From NCBI GenBank assembly GCA_030035585.1, contig CM057482.1, positions 42,203,501 to 42,267,500 on the forward strand: DNA of 64,000 bases. The letters run 5' to 3'. The translations under genes were made by a program, and so were the position numbers. The notes under the pieces were generated by a model that saw only the letters and a list, made by a program, of their open reading frames with translations, was not told where the DNA came from and searched no databases. The stretch comes from Dugong dugon (lineage: Eukaryota > Chordata > Mammalia > Sirenia > Dugongidae). This document shows positions 21,613-32,842 of this stretch, in pieces (within the stretch, counting starts at the first letter, position 1; each line of letters opens with the position of its first letter).

Positions 21613-24600
21613 ATTCCTTAAATTTTTCTATATACAAATTTACAATTTAAAATTCTTTATGAAAATTTCTATGTACTCATTTACGAATAGAGATAATTTA
21701 CTTCTTCCTTTCCAATATGGTTGCCTTTTACTTCTTTTTCTTGCCCAGTTGCTTTGGCTAGAAACTTCAGTACAATATTGAATAGAAATGGAGAGAGGAG
21801 ACACTCTTGTCTTGTTCTTAATCGTAGGGGGAAATCATTCAGTCTTTTACCATTAAGTATAATGTTACCTGTGAGATTTCATGGATAGCCTTTATCAGGT
21901 TGCATTTTCTTCTATTCTATTCCATGAAAAGGTGTTAGATTTTGTCAAATCCTTTTTATGCATCCATTACGATGATAATGTATTTTTTGTTCTTTACCTT
22001 ATTAATATGGGTAGCATATTAATTTTTATATGTTAAAACAGTCTTACATTTCTGGGATAAATTTCACTTGGCCAGGTTGTATAATCCTTTTTATAAGCTA
22101 CCGTATTTGCTTTATTAGTATTTTCTTAAGCATTTTCGCATCTATATTCACAAGGGATATTACTGTGCAGGTTTTCTTTTCTTGTGATGTCATTTTCTGG
22201 TTTTGACATCAGGGTAAATCTAGCCTCATTATGAAGGCTGGTGTTAATTCTTTTTTAAACATTTAAGAGAATTTATCAGCGACACTATCTAGGCTCTTGC
22301 TTTTTGTTTTTGTTTAGTAATAATAAATCATTCATTTTATGATTACTAATTCAATATGTTTACTATTCTTCTTGAGTCAGTTTCAGTAGTTTGTGTATTT
22401 TTAAGGATTTGTCTATTTAATCTATGCTATCTAATATGTTGAAAATTGTTCATAGTATTCCCTTATAATCCTTTTTATTTCTGTAAGATGGGCAGTGATG
22501 TCTTTCCTTTCATTCCTAATTTTAGTAATTTGAGCCTTTTATTTTTTTTCTTAGTCCATCCAGCTATAGGTTCATTAATTTTATAAATCTTTTCAAAGAA
22601 CCAACTAACTATTAGTTTGGTTAATTTTCTCTATTGATTTTCTATTCTCTGTTTCATTTATTTCTGTTCTAATCTTTATTCTTTCCTTCCTTCTGCTTTC
22701 TTTGGGTTAATTGTATGCTTCTTTTCCTGGTTTTATAAGATTATTGATTTGAGATCTTCTATTTTAATATGGGTGTTTGCCACTATAAATTTCCCTCTAT
22801 GCACTGCTTTAGCTGCATCCCATAAATTATGATATATTGTGTTTTCATTTTTATTCATCTCAAAATACCACCTAATTTTTCTTGTCATTCCTTTTTGGAT
22901 TCATTAGTTATTTATGAGTGTATTAATTTCTATATATTTGTGAATTTTCTCCAAAATTCTTCTGGTATTAATTTCTAATTTCATTCCATTGGGGTTTGAT
23001 TTCAATCCCATTAAATTTATTGAGGCTTATTTTATGGCCTAAGATATGGTTTAGCCTGGAGGATGTTCCATGTGGACTTTTATCATTATAAAATGTCCTT
23101 TTTGTTTTTAGTAACAACTTTTACCTTAAAATTTAATTGTATTAGTTAGCATATCCACTCCAGCTGTCTTTTGGTTTAGGTCAGGTCTGCTAGTCATGAT
23201 TCTCTCAGGTTTTGTTTATCTAGGAATGTCTTAATGTCTTCTTCATTTTTTGAAGGATAGCTTTGCTGAATATAGTCTTCTTGGTTGACAGTCTTTTTCT
23301 TTCAGGATTATTGAATATGTCAAGCCACTGCCTTTTGATCTCCATGGTTTGAGAAATCACTTGTTAGCATTACTGAGGATCCTTTGTATGTGATTAATAG
23401 TTTTTTGGGGTTTTTTTTGTTGTTGTTTTTTTCTTACTGGTTTCACAATTCTTTATCTTTGGCTTTTGATGTTTTGACTGTATGATATGTCTAGGTGTGA
23501 ATCTCTTTGAGTTTATCCTACTGGAGTTCATTGAGATTTTTGAATGTGCAGATTAATATTTATTGTCAAATTTGGATGTTTCAGTCATTATTTCTCTCTA
23601 TCCTCCGCTTCTGAGACTATTATGTGTATTTTGATATGCTGGACAGTGCATTACAGGTCTCTGAGATTCTGTTCATTTTTATTTGTTCTTTAATATTTCT
23701 GTCCCTTAGACTGGATAATCTCAATTTTTTCTCCTGTCGGTTCAAATCTGCTTTTGAGCTTCTCTAATGAATTTTTCATTTAAGTTGTTTTGTTTTTCAG
23801 CTCCAGAATTTCTGTTTGGTTCTTTTTCATTGTTTCTGTCTCTGAATTCATATTCTGTATGTGTTGAAACATCATTCTCATACTGTTCTTTAACTCTTTA
23901 GGCATGATTTCTCTTTAGTTCTTTGAACATATTTATAGTAGCTGATTTTAAAGTTTTTGCTTAGTAAGCCCAGCATCTGGGCTTCCTCAAGGAATTTTTA
24001 TTGATTGCTCCCCTCCCCACCCCCACCATGTATGGGTCCTAATTTCATGTTTCTTTGTGCATCTCATTTTTATTTCTTGAACATTGGACATTTTTAAAAG
24101 TATAAGTATTTGCTCTGGAAATCAGACCCCCTCCACCCTGGGAGTCTGTTGTTGCTGCTTGTTATTGTTTCTGCTGGTGGTTTGTTTAGTATCTTTCATA
24201 GACATAGTCTGTAAAACCTATGTTCTTTGTCATATGCAGCCGCTGAAATCTCTGCTCAATTACTTAGTGGTCATCTATTGATTGGACAAAGATTTCCTTA
24301 ATGCCTCCAACCAATATGTCTCCCAGCCTTTGCTGAGGGGCTGTGTGTGTTGGAGCACACCTTTAACTCTTAACCAGGCAGTTGAGAACTCTGCTTTATC
24401 CTTTACTTCCTGTTTACATAGCATCTCAAGATCAGCCAGAGGTGAGAGATTAGAACTTTCTCAGGTCTTTCCTGGGCACGTGCACAACCCTGCATTCGGA
24501 AGTGACCTTCTTTTCCCAGGAATACGCTGAAGCTTTCAAAGGCCTCTGTGGGTATCTCATTCCCCAATTTTTCCTTTTTAAGTTTTTTTGTCAGCCTCTC

Positions 24601-25140
24601 ATTAACCTCAACTATCACCACCTCTGGCAGCTGCAACATTAAACAATTGCCACTGATTGTTTTCAACCAGTGTTCTAGGGATAGAGTTGTTTTCACAAAG
24701 TGAGATCTAAGTCACCTTAAATAAAGAAAAGCACTGATTATGGAACTTTCCAAGGAGATTTCAGAGAGGTCAAATCATGATTCTCTAGGGATGGGGCTTT
24801 TGGAGACCTAAAAATCTGTTCTGCCCCCTTCAGTGACTACTAGACTATTGTTTTCACAGTTAACATACTTGTAAGGCCATTGGTTTTCAAGGCTACTGTA
24901 GAGCCAGGGAGAGGCGAATGGGAATAGGAAGAATCCAAATGCCACAGAGCTCCCTATTGTTACTGAGGTTCAGTTGACCTTACTGAATAAAAACTACTTG
25001 GATTGTTGCAAGCCTTTGGATAATTTCCAGCGTTCTGAAAATTTTTATTTGGACAGTTTCTGCCTGTGTTCCCATTGCTTTCATGGAGGAGCAAATATTT
25101 TGAGGTCCTTACTCCACCATTCTAGAAGTGCTTCCTTACA

Positions 25141-25369
25141 TGTTAGTGTTTTAAGCTAAATAAATGTATACATTCCAAGTTTGTAATCATGAGTAATCAT
25201 GAGTTGGGTTAAATATAACTATGAGAAGAGAATTTTTTTTTTTTTGAGGCCAAAAATGGTTGTCAGTCAAACCCAGAAATGAATCACTTCAGAAATTCTT
25301 TTATAGAATATCAATTAAAATTAAAATCTGAACATTATTAGAACACTAATGCTGATCCTCCAAATATTT
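25141..25369. other. No recognised feature
   Basis: Short AT-rich interval with a T run at about 25232-25245. Nothing recognised. Confidence 0.4.
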
Positions 25370-25560
25370 GAATTTCAACAAATATTTATGGATTACACAC
25401 TACATGCAAAGAGCTATGTTAGTTTCAGTGGAAAATCCAAAGATACATAGTGCCTGCTCTGAGATGACTTAGGGAAAACACATATACCAAAAGCTAAATA
25501 ATAAAACATATATGCGTCTCACCTATCCATAGACAATACTAGCACAGAGATAAAATAGGA
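25370..25560 (-). mobile_element. L2-like fragment, antisense
   Basis: ttcaacaaatatttatggat, then acatagtgcctgctctgaga, is the usual antisense start of an L2 3' end. Diverged. Confidence 0.45.
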
Positions 25561-25939
25561 TAACAGTAATGTTAAAAAAAATTATATTCCTCTTCCCTCA
25601 TCTGTGATTTGCTGACACTCCAAGTCTCCCCTTTATATTCCATCATATTTCCCCTAGTACTCCTGAGTTCTTTGGGAGGCATCTCACCCTTTGGAAATTG
25701 TTTAACCCACAGACTGTCAGATCTGAAATAGTTAAAGAATAGTGTCCAAGCTACTCCTCCTCAGAGGAGGTTGAAGGGGTATTCTTCCCAGGAAGAATCT
25801 GGGATTCAAGAAATAAAGGGCCCATTTTCATCTCCTTTCCAAGCAGGAAGTGATTCCTCCTCCCCAAATTAGTTCAAACCCCCTTCTCACCCTGCTTGGT
25901 ATAGGCTTTGAACTCAGGTGGAGCAATGTCTTATCCTCA
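25561..25939. other. No recognised feature
   Basis: Ordinary composition with nothing recognised. Confidence 0.4.
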
Positions 25940-26110
25940 ATCTCAACTTATTACCTCCGAGACCTCAGACAAAATTCATCACTTTATGTCTGACATGTAA
26001 AATAGGAATAATAATGCATACCACTTGACACTGGAAGTATTAAATGAAATAAAATATTTGCATTGCTTGGCCACAGAGAACACTCCAAAAATGTTCACTC
26101 ATCTTCTTAA
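25940..26110 (+). mobile_element. MIR
   Basis: Sense MIR core and 3' part: cctccgagacctcagacaaa, catgtaaaataggaataata, taccacttgacactggaagt and attaaatgaaataaaatatt. Confidence 0.7.
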
Positions 26111-26301
26111 AGTACAAACCCTTTTTGGAGCATCTGTATGTGAGAATGAGCCTCTTTCTAATGGTTCTACAGATATGTGAAGACTGCTCTTTTATATCAT
26201 TCATATTCTGAACTCAAACATCACCTCCCCCAAGAAGGCTTCCCTGACCACATATCTCAAAAAAACTCTCCCTTAGTAACTCTCTTTCCCATTACTAGGA
26301 T

Positions 26302-26408
26302 GATCCACCATCCCAGTCTGACTGAGACTGAGTGGTTTCCCAGAACGGGGGATTTTTGCTGCTAAAACCAGGGATGTCCCGGACCAACTGGGACAAGTTT
26401 GTCACCCT
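26302..26408. mobile_element. Palindromic MITE inside L2
   Basis: The left end ggatgatccaccatcccagt and the reverse complement of the right end (agggtgacaaacttgtccca) form long imperfect terminal inverted repeats, so most of the element can fold on itself. It resembles the mammalian MER94-type hAT MITE. It interrupts otherwise continuous L2. Confidence 0.65.
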
Positions 26409-26572
26409 TCCATCACCTTGCTTTGATTTCTTATTGTATTTACGTGATATTATTCAGTTTATTTGTTTCCTCATTTCATTCAAGGTAAATTGTAACCTCC
26501 TTGAGGTAAGGGGCAGGATTTTGTATGTGGTTCACAGCTGTATTTAGATGACTGCCACATTACTTGACACAC

Positions 26573-26978
26573 GTTGTTGTTGTTGTTAGTTGTCATTGAG
26601 TTGGCTCCAACTCATGGCAGCCCCATGTACAACCCCATGAACATAACACTGCCTGGTCCTGCACTATCTTCATGATCATTGGTATGCTCAGTCCATAGTA
26701 GTGGCTACTGGGTAATTTGAGGGCCTTCCAACCTAGGGGGCTCGTATTTCAGCACTACACAGGACAGTATTCTGTTGTGAACCATAGGGTTTTCATTGGC
26801 TAATTTTGGAAGTAGATCTCCAGCCTTTCTTCTTAGTTTGTCTTAGTCTGGAAGTTCCACTAAAACCTGTTCACCATAGGTGACCCTGCTGGTATTTTAA
26901 ATACCAGTGGCATAGCTTCTAGCATCATAGCAAAACACAAGCCACCACAGTGGATAAGCTCGCAGATGGGTGGTGGAC
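26573..26978 (-). mobile_element. RTE-tailed composite SINE, long subtype
   Basis: Begins with antisense tail ttgttgttgttagttgtcat and ggctccaactcatggcagcc, continues with RTE 3' sequence, then the shared middle module (atagggttttcattggctaa, agatctccagcctttcttct), a segment with an inverted pair (ggtattttaaatacc), and stops at cagatgggtggtgg. The L2 flanks acttgacac and acttggcac suggest the target-site duplication. Confidence 0.75.
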
Positions 26979-27030
26979 TTGGCACATAGTTGGTCCTAAT
27001 AAATATTTGTTAACAAAAACTGAATGAATT

Positions 27031-28469
27031 GTTAATTAATGGATTGATTCATTTTTTTTAATTGCCCCACCTTTCTTTTCTGCAAGTCTTAACAATACAA
27101 ACATGTAAGGAATATAAAGTTCTGTCTGACACCACAATTAATAAAAGAGCATTTCGTACGGTTATAAAGATTAAGTGGATTATAAGAGCTTGAACCCGAA
27201 TGGCAGTGAGAACTTCAGACAGCTGTGTTCCTTTTCTTCTGATCCCAGACAATGTAATTAAAAAGGATTCACTGAAATGTAGACTTTTCCACCATTTCGC
27301 CTGGAATGTTGGCTCTATCCAATATAACCCAGTCTGTACATACAAGGTTAGCATCTGCAAAGGGAAAATTCTCCTTCTATAAAAGTACATTCAAAACAAA
27401 ATCACCTTTTTTTCCCCTTTATAGAAGCAACGGCATTATTTGTAAGACCCATAATTATCTTTCATGTTCCACAAGGATATAAGAGATACAAATGGTAAAA
27501 CACGATCTGAGACCATATCTCTGGACTCTAAAATGAGTCAGATAAAGATGATGCCCTTTTCCCCACTATCAGTTTAGTATATAAATGAGAAGACATAAAG
27601 TAGTTTTAGATTTAATTAAAGTAATTGACTGAATTGCATTTTGTAGTTGTGATTGTCATTAACATTCTTGACCTCTCTGTCACATGGATGTGCCAGAGAG
27701 TTTTTCCAATGGATATTTATTATGAATATTATCATCAATAAGCACCATCAACATATTAAAATTAATTTTAACTTCTTTATGGAAGACTGAAAGAGCAACC
27801 AGCTGCTGAAAACCATCCATTCTAAATCATTTTTTATCGATTCAACACGGCTGAACTCAAGTACAACTAATAGGGAATTTTATGTGTGTGTTGGCAAGTT
27901 TTTATATATATATGCATATACATATAATATTTAATTTTATTTTGCATCTAACTCTGGTTATATTAATCATATAGCCAGATTTTCCAAAGCCCAGGGATTC
28001 ACTTGCTATTTTGTGCGTTATTGTACAGTTCTCATGATGGCTTATTTTATGCCCATGTGTACATGCAGCTACACATGGACATTTGGTCTTATTTTGACTG
28101 CTTGCAAAGAGCTTAATTAAAGCGAGGCTTTGGTGCATCAAAAGAACTTAGTCCACAGGTGTTCTGAGCTGGGATAACTTGTATATAGAACAAACAATTA
28201 AGCTCTGGAATTCGAGACTGTAAATTGTATCAGTTGAGCACCTGTCCTGAAGGGGAGAAAACACCATTTCATTACATTACCCGCGGGCATGACTGGCTTT
28301 GGGCTTGGGACTGTGTAGAATTACAGCAGATCCTATTCTGGCACTTTAGCCGAGATGCTGCCGTTCCTTGTTAACGCTGCCAAGGGCTTCAAGTTGAGGG
28401 CCGTTAGAAAATATCTCCACCTCCATCTCCATTTGCATCCACAGCTATGTGTCTCTCCGTATCTCTTCC
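27031..28469. other. Largely unique sequence
   Basis: No repeat recognised apart from a short (TA)n patch at about 27903-27925. The block 27940-28380 has mixed composition with a few CpGs near 28280 and 28350. It is a candidate for conserved non-coding sequence that only an alignment could confirm. Confidence 0.4.
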
Positions 28470-28690
28470 TACATCTATTTGCTGAGCACCTATAACAAGC
28501 CAAGCACTGTGCTAAATATTTTAAATACAGTGTCACGTCTAATCCTCCCAACAGCGCTGCAAGGTAGGTAAGAGGAAACAGGCTTTGAAAGGCTAAGTAA
28601 TGTGCTCAAGGTCATGTAAGTGTAAGTGGTGGGATCAGGATTCAAAGCCAGGTCAGTGGACTTCAGAGCTCTCGGTCTTGATCACCACGC
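28470..28690 (-). mobile_element. MIR
   Basis: A nearly complete antisense MIR: gctgagcacctataacaagc, caagcactgtgctaaatatt, taatcctcccaacagcgctg, gtgctcaaggtcatgtaagt, gattcaaagccaggtcagtg. Confidence 0.9.
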
Positions 28691-29221
28691 TATCTCATGT
28701 GCCGTGTCCAGGGCTTCACACCCTTGGGTGCCTTCTGCCTCCTGGCTAGCTCCTCCTTCCCACTCAGCCCTTAGTTGTTTGGGTTTCTTGAAGCTCTATC
28801 CCCAGCTTCTCATTCTAAATGGCTCTCTGATTGATCCCATCCCTCCCAGGCCGGCCCCAGTCACCACCTATCGTCCACCAGTTTTAAAATCCAGCCAGTC
28901 CTCTCTCCTATACTCCAGACCTGTAAATTCAACTTGCTGTTCCCGCCTTCACAGGGGTCTCGTGGGCTGTTGCATTGCTACGTATCCAGAACCGACCAAG
29001 GTTAGTATCTGCAGGTGTGCCTGCTCTTCGTCTGGTATTGCCTAACTCGGCCGACAGCAGCACCACCCATCCAGGTTTTCCTGTGAGAAACTAGGCCAGT
29101 CTCCTGGGCTCCTCCTTCTTCTGTTTCCTGTTCTTCATCATCAGCCAACTCATACGACCTCTCGTTGATTTCATCTCCTGATAGCTCTCAAATCTGTCCT
29201 CTTCCCTCTATAGTGCAGTTC
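28691..29221. other. No recognised feature
   Basis: C-rich interval covered by part of a 139-codon plus-strand ORF (28626-29045) that begins inside the upstream MIR. No domain, no splice sites, no repeat recognised. Confidence 0.4.
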
Positions 29222-29580
29222 AGTGATTCTCAATCAGGTGCAAATTTGGCAATGTCTGGTTTTGCCAAGGAGCCCTGGTAGCACAGTGGTTAAGAGCTAC
29301 AGCTGCTAACCAAAATATCAGCAGTTTAAATCCACCAGCCGCTCTTTGGAAACCCTATGCGGTGGTTCTATTCTGCCCTGTAGGTTCCCTATGAGTCAGG
29401 ATTGACTTGACAGAAATGAGTTTGGTTTTGCCGAAACTGGTGTGGGGGGAGGGTTGCTACTGGCATCAAGTGGGTAGAAACCAGGAATGCTGCTAAACAT
29501 CCTCCAATGCACAGAACATCCCCGCAACAAAGAATTATCCAGACAAAAATGTCAATAGTGCCGAGGTTGCAAAACCCTAG
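29222..29580 (+). mobile_element. MER5A (hAT-Charlie MITE), split by an AfroSINE
   Basis: The left part cagtgattctcaatcaggtg...tggcaatgtctgg and the right part ggagggttgctactggcatc, atgctgctaaacatcctcca, gtgccgaggttgcaaaaccc follow MER5A from end to end. The AfroSINE sits between them with an exact duplication of the target. Confidence 0.92.
29267..29423 (+). mobile_element. AfroSINE, short type, inside MER5A
   Basis: Runs from aaggagccctggtagcacag through accaaaatatcagcagttta to ttgacttgacagaaatgagt. Flanked by a perfect target-site duplication tggttttgcc (29257-29266 and 29423-29432; the first base may belong to the tail). Confidence 0.95.
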
Positions 29581-29589
29581 TCTAGTCCA

Positions 29590-30840
29590 AACAAGCATCA
29601 TTGCTTGCCTACGCTATTGCCATAGCCCCCAACCAGTCTCTTCATATCTACTTTTACTCTCTTCAATCCATTCTCTATTCCAGAATAATCTTTAAAAACG
29701 CAAATAGAATGCCTCTCCCTAAAAGCCACCAATGGCTTCCCATTCCTTTTCTGATAAAATACAAACTTGTTGACTTGGCTTACAAGCCAAGCAAAGTTTG
29801 ATGTTTCCTTATCTCATCTTCCTTCTCTTGCCTATTAGGTGATAGGGTCCTTTTCCTTTTGAGAGTTCCTTAACCTATATACTTCCCACACTTCCTACAC
29901 ACCTTTGCTCAAGTGCCATCTTAACAAAGAGGTCTTCCTGACCTCCTTCTCTCCCTCTCCATGCTGTCGTTGTTGTTATGTGTCTTTGAGTCAGTTCCAA
30001 CTTATAGCAACCCTACGTACAACAGAATGAATCACTGCCCGGTCCTGTGCCATCCTGACAATGGTTGCTATGTTTGAGCCGACTGTTGCAGCCACTGTGT
30101 CAATCCACCTCGCTGAAGGTCTTCCTTTCTTTCACTGGTTCTCTACTTTATCAAGCATGATGTCCTTCTCCAGGGACTGGTCCCTCCTCATAACATGTTC
30201 AAAATACGTGAGACAAAGTCTCACCATCCTTGCTTCTAAGAAGCATTCTGGCTGTACTTCTTCCAAGACAGATTTGTTTGTTCTTTTGGCAGTCCATGGT
30301 ATATTCAATATTCTTCACCAACACCATGATTCAAAGGCATCAGTTCTTCTTTAGTCTTCCTTATTCAGTGTCCAGCTTTCACATGCATATGACACAATTG
30401 AACATGTCACGGCTTGGGTCAGGCGCACCTTAGTCCTCAAAGTGACATCTTTGCTTTTTAACACTTTAAAAACGTCTTTTGCAGCAGATTTTCCTAATGC
30501 AATACATCACTTGATTTCTTGACTGCTGCTTCCATGGGTGTTGATTGTGGATCCAAGTAAAATGAAATCCTTGACAACTTCAGTCTTTTTGGTTTATCAT
30601 AATACTGCTCATTGGTCCAGTTATGAGGACCCTTCTCCTGATCCTGCTTTAATTTTCTCATAGCACTTAAACCATCACTTAATATATACTGATCTGTTTA
30701 TTTTCTGTCTTTTCTCACCAGAATTAAGCTCCATGATAATAGAGACATCCGATTTTAGCATGCTATTGTATCACAAGTGCCTGTAACTGTGTCCAGCACA
30801 TAGTAGGTAATCAATGAGCATTTACTGAATGAATAGAAAA
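29590..30840 (+). mobile_element. L2, split by an RTE LINE
   Basis: A long sense L2: ccaatggcttcccattcctt, acttggcttacaagccaagc, gtgccatcttaacaaagagg, tcttcctgacctccttctct. It resumes at about 30640 with aattttctcatagcacttaa, agaattaagctccatgataa and agcacatagtaggtaatcaa, ending atgaatag. Its interior is interrupted by 29968-30632. Confidence 0.85.
29968..30632 (-). mobile_element. RTE-clade LINE, 3' portion, antisense
   Basis: Starts with the tail (gttgttgttatgtgtctttg, agttccaacttatagcaacc). It continues through gactggtccctcctcataac, cttcttccaagacagatttg, ttcccttattcagtgtcc-type text, ggcttgggtcaggcgcacct and tgttgattgtggatccaagt, and stops at attggtccagttatgaggac. It is 5'-truncated and inserted in an L2. 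It is the longest RTE piece in the window, and its tail matches those of the SINEs here. The reading frame is broken. Confidence 0.85.
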
Positions 30841-31443
30841 ATTTAACTTTATATATACATGTCTGTGTGTGTATATATAGATATAGTTCTTTCTTAAGTC
30901 ATAAATAGTCATTATATAAAATATACTAGGACTTCTGGTGTTTTATTTTACTGAACTATCACATCACAGAAAATAACCTGCAAGATTCAGGTGAAACCAA
31001 ATTGAAAGCAAGTAAAGGGCTGAAGCTGCCGAGCCACCGGCTTACAGATGCACATCCCCTGACCTCCAGGCCATGTAGACCAGCCAGGCAGGCCAGGCAC
31101 AAGCAGGGACCAACCACATCTTCATGCAACTCACAGCACTCTCAATGAACCAAAAATCAGAATGCCTTTGACTAATTTCTTGCTTGCTGATGAAATTCAC
31201 TGTTAAAATCCAGATGGAACAGAGGATCCAGGGACCGTGGCTGTCAGAGCCACAAACCATCTGTCTCTGGGAGGCAATGGGTACATTTAACATATCTCTT
31301 TCTGCCTTCACACAGAGAGAGAGAGCCTCTTTGGATGCCAGAATACCAGAATATTCAGAAAATCTGATGTTCCAGAATAATGGACATGTAGGGTCACCAT
31401 AACCAAAAAGGGAGATTTTTTGTAGTAGTATTAGTAACATAAG
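30841..31443. other. No recognised feature
   Basis: A TA/TG-rich patch at 30850-30890, then unique-looking DNA. The 132-codon minus-strand ORF at 31042-31440 overlaps a 72-codon plus-strand ORF; I see no domain or conserved start and treat both as chance. Confidence 0.4.
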
Positions 31444-31463
31444 TGATGATGATGATGATGATT
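31444..31463 (+). repeat. (GAT)n microsatellite
   Basis: Six to seven GAT units. Confidence 0.9.
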
Positions 31464-31725
31464 ATATCAGCTGACATGTACTGATTGCTTACAATATATC
31501 AAACACTGCGCGGATAGACACCAGGCATGCTGCTAAACACCCTGCAATGTACAGGACAGCTGCCTATACATGGGCTCATTTTGTCTTTACAATACCTCTA
31601 ACTGATGAGTAGTTTATCATTCCTATTTCACTGATGAGAAAACCGAGGCTTAGTGAGACTGGATAACTTGTGCAAGGTCATGCAGCTAGTTAGCTGAACA
31701 ATGGCTGGAATAACTGTTTGATTCC
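31464..31725 (-). mobile_element. MIR containing a MER5A-like fragment
   Basis: Antisense MIR: acatgtactgattgcttaca, atatcaaacactgcgcgg, then after an interruption tttcactgatgagaaaaccg, aggcttagtgagactggata and acttgtgcaaggtcatgcag. The interruption at about 31513-31566 (ccaggcatgctgctaaacac, cctgcaatgtacaggacagc) matches the middle of MER5A. Confidence 0.75.
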
Positions 31726-31899
31726 AATGAATGTTCGTGTCCTTTCACGATTCCGCCTTTCAACATAAAGATTACAAACATTCAATATGCAACTCATACA
31801 CTAGTTTTGGAACTGTAAAGAAACATTATATGTTTCTCTTTTTACCATAAATAGTAAAAAGAACAATATTAGATAGTAAATAAATCCCAAATCACCCAG

Positions 31900-32110
31900 C
31901 TGAAAAAGGCTTTCAAGGTTAGGAGAAAAGCAACATCAGTCTGAGTTGGGATCATCAAGGTAGGCTTCATGAAGAAGGTAGTACCTGAGCTGGATGAGCT
32001 TGGAAGAATAGAAAGAACAAGGAAGAGTTTTCCACAAAGGAGGAACCGTATAAGGAAAGCCACAGTAGAAGTTCAAAAATCACATTTAGGGTTAAGTAGA
32101 TCAATGTAGC
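31900..32110 (-). mobile_element. L2 fragment, antisense
   Basis: caaggtaggcttcatgaaga, then acctgagctggatgagcttg and gaacaaggaagagttttcca, corresponds to antisense L2. It probably continues at 32406-32690. Confidence 0.6.
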
Positions 32111-32131
32111 AAAAGTGGAGGGTTTAGCTGG

Positions 32132-32405
32132 AGCAGTGTTTCTCAAACTGTTCCACAAAATGGCTATGGTATTTATGTATAGAAAAGGGTTTTGGCATCA
32201 ATTGTGCTTGGAAAATGCTAAGTTAAACCATTTTTTGCAGGACTTCTCAGAGCCTTTAGCGAGCTTAAACAGCATTATAAATCTCAAGGGGAAGATACTA
32301 TACACTGGGTTTGTTTCGCTAATTTATTTGACCACTAGACTGTCTTCCCTTTTTTTACAGAGCTCCTGTTAACATCTCATTAAACCAACATTCTGTGGAA
32401 ACAGT
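32132..32405. mobile_element. hAT-type MITE (probable)
   Basis: The left end gcagtgtttctcaaactgtt and the right end aaccaacattctgtggaaac are the typical edges of a Charlie-like non-autonomous element between two antisense L2 pieces. Family not identified. Confidence 0.5.
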
Positions 32406-32690
32406 CTGTTGTGCAAGAATCATAGGCAATAACCCAGAGAATATTGACAGGCACCATTCTATGGGGGTCTTGGTTTCCTCTGGTAAGGAGCTCTGGAGTT
32501 GTAGCATGGAAGAATTGGTGGAAGCTTCTGAATAGGGATGTGACGTAGTCAAACATCATTTGAGAAGATTTGTCTGGCAGGAAAAACAGGCATCTTCAGA
32601 CAAGGGAAACCAATGAGAACTACTGTGTGGTCAAGTTATAAGGTCATAAGGGTCTGACTTGAACTGAAAAATTGTCTCTTCATCCTTTCC
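32406..32690 (-). mobile_element. L2 fragment, antisense
   Basis: agggatgtgacgtagtcaaa, then agaagatttgtctggcagga and gtcaagttataaggtcataa, matches the antisense L2 order after the piece at 31900-32110. Confidence 0.5.
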
Positions 32691-32842
32691 ACAAAGGAGA
32701 AAGGGCGTAAGGAAAGCCAACGATCACAACAACTCTCACAGCCCTAGTCATTTTTTTGAGGTTCTTAGAAAATCCCATCTACATGAGCCTATGACCACAA
32801 GAGGGAAAATTGAGAAAATGCTGAAATAAAATTCTCTGAAGG

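Larger units (their letters stand above)
18488..25140 (-). mobile_element. L1M, nearly full length, antisense, with nested insertions
   Basis: From left to right this follows an old L1M backwards. The 3' UTR is at 18488-18641 (acagttcagtggttttcaat) and 19644-19747. Decayed ORF2 sequence runs from about 20280 (gaaactgccaaactgttttc) through the reverse-transcriptase area (attactgtagctttatagta near 21100, ccattaagtataatgttacc near 21850) and the endonuclease side (ctgcatcccataaattatga near 22810). ORF1/5' UTR-type text (ctccagaatttctgtttggt, 23800; aggtccttactccaccattc, 25100) closes it. Both ORFs are broken by many stops. Two younger elements interrupt it. Confidence 0.85.
26210..27030 (+). mobile_element. 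L2, split by two younger insertions
   Basis: Sense L2 text: aaacatcacctcccccaaga, aggcttccctgaccacatat, cttgctttgatttcttattg, taacctccttgaggtaaggg. It resumes at about 26979 with cttggcacatagttggtcct and aataaatatttgttaac. A palindromic MITE (26302-26408) and an RTE-tailed SINE (26573-26978) interrupt it. Confidence 0.8.

Noticed and set aside
28626-29045. 139-codon plus-strand ORF
   Set aside because: It starts inside an antisense MIR and continues into C-rich unassigned sequence. No domain.
31042-31440. 132-codon minus-strand ORF
   Set aside because: Non-repetitive, but without any recognised domain, and contradicted by an overlapping open frame on the other strand. Not enough to call a gene.
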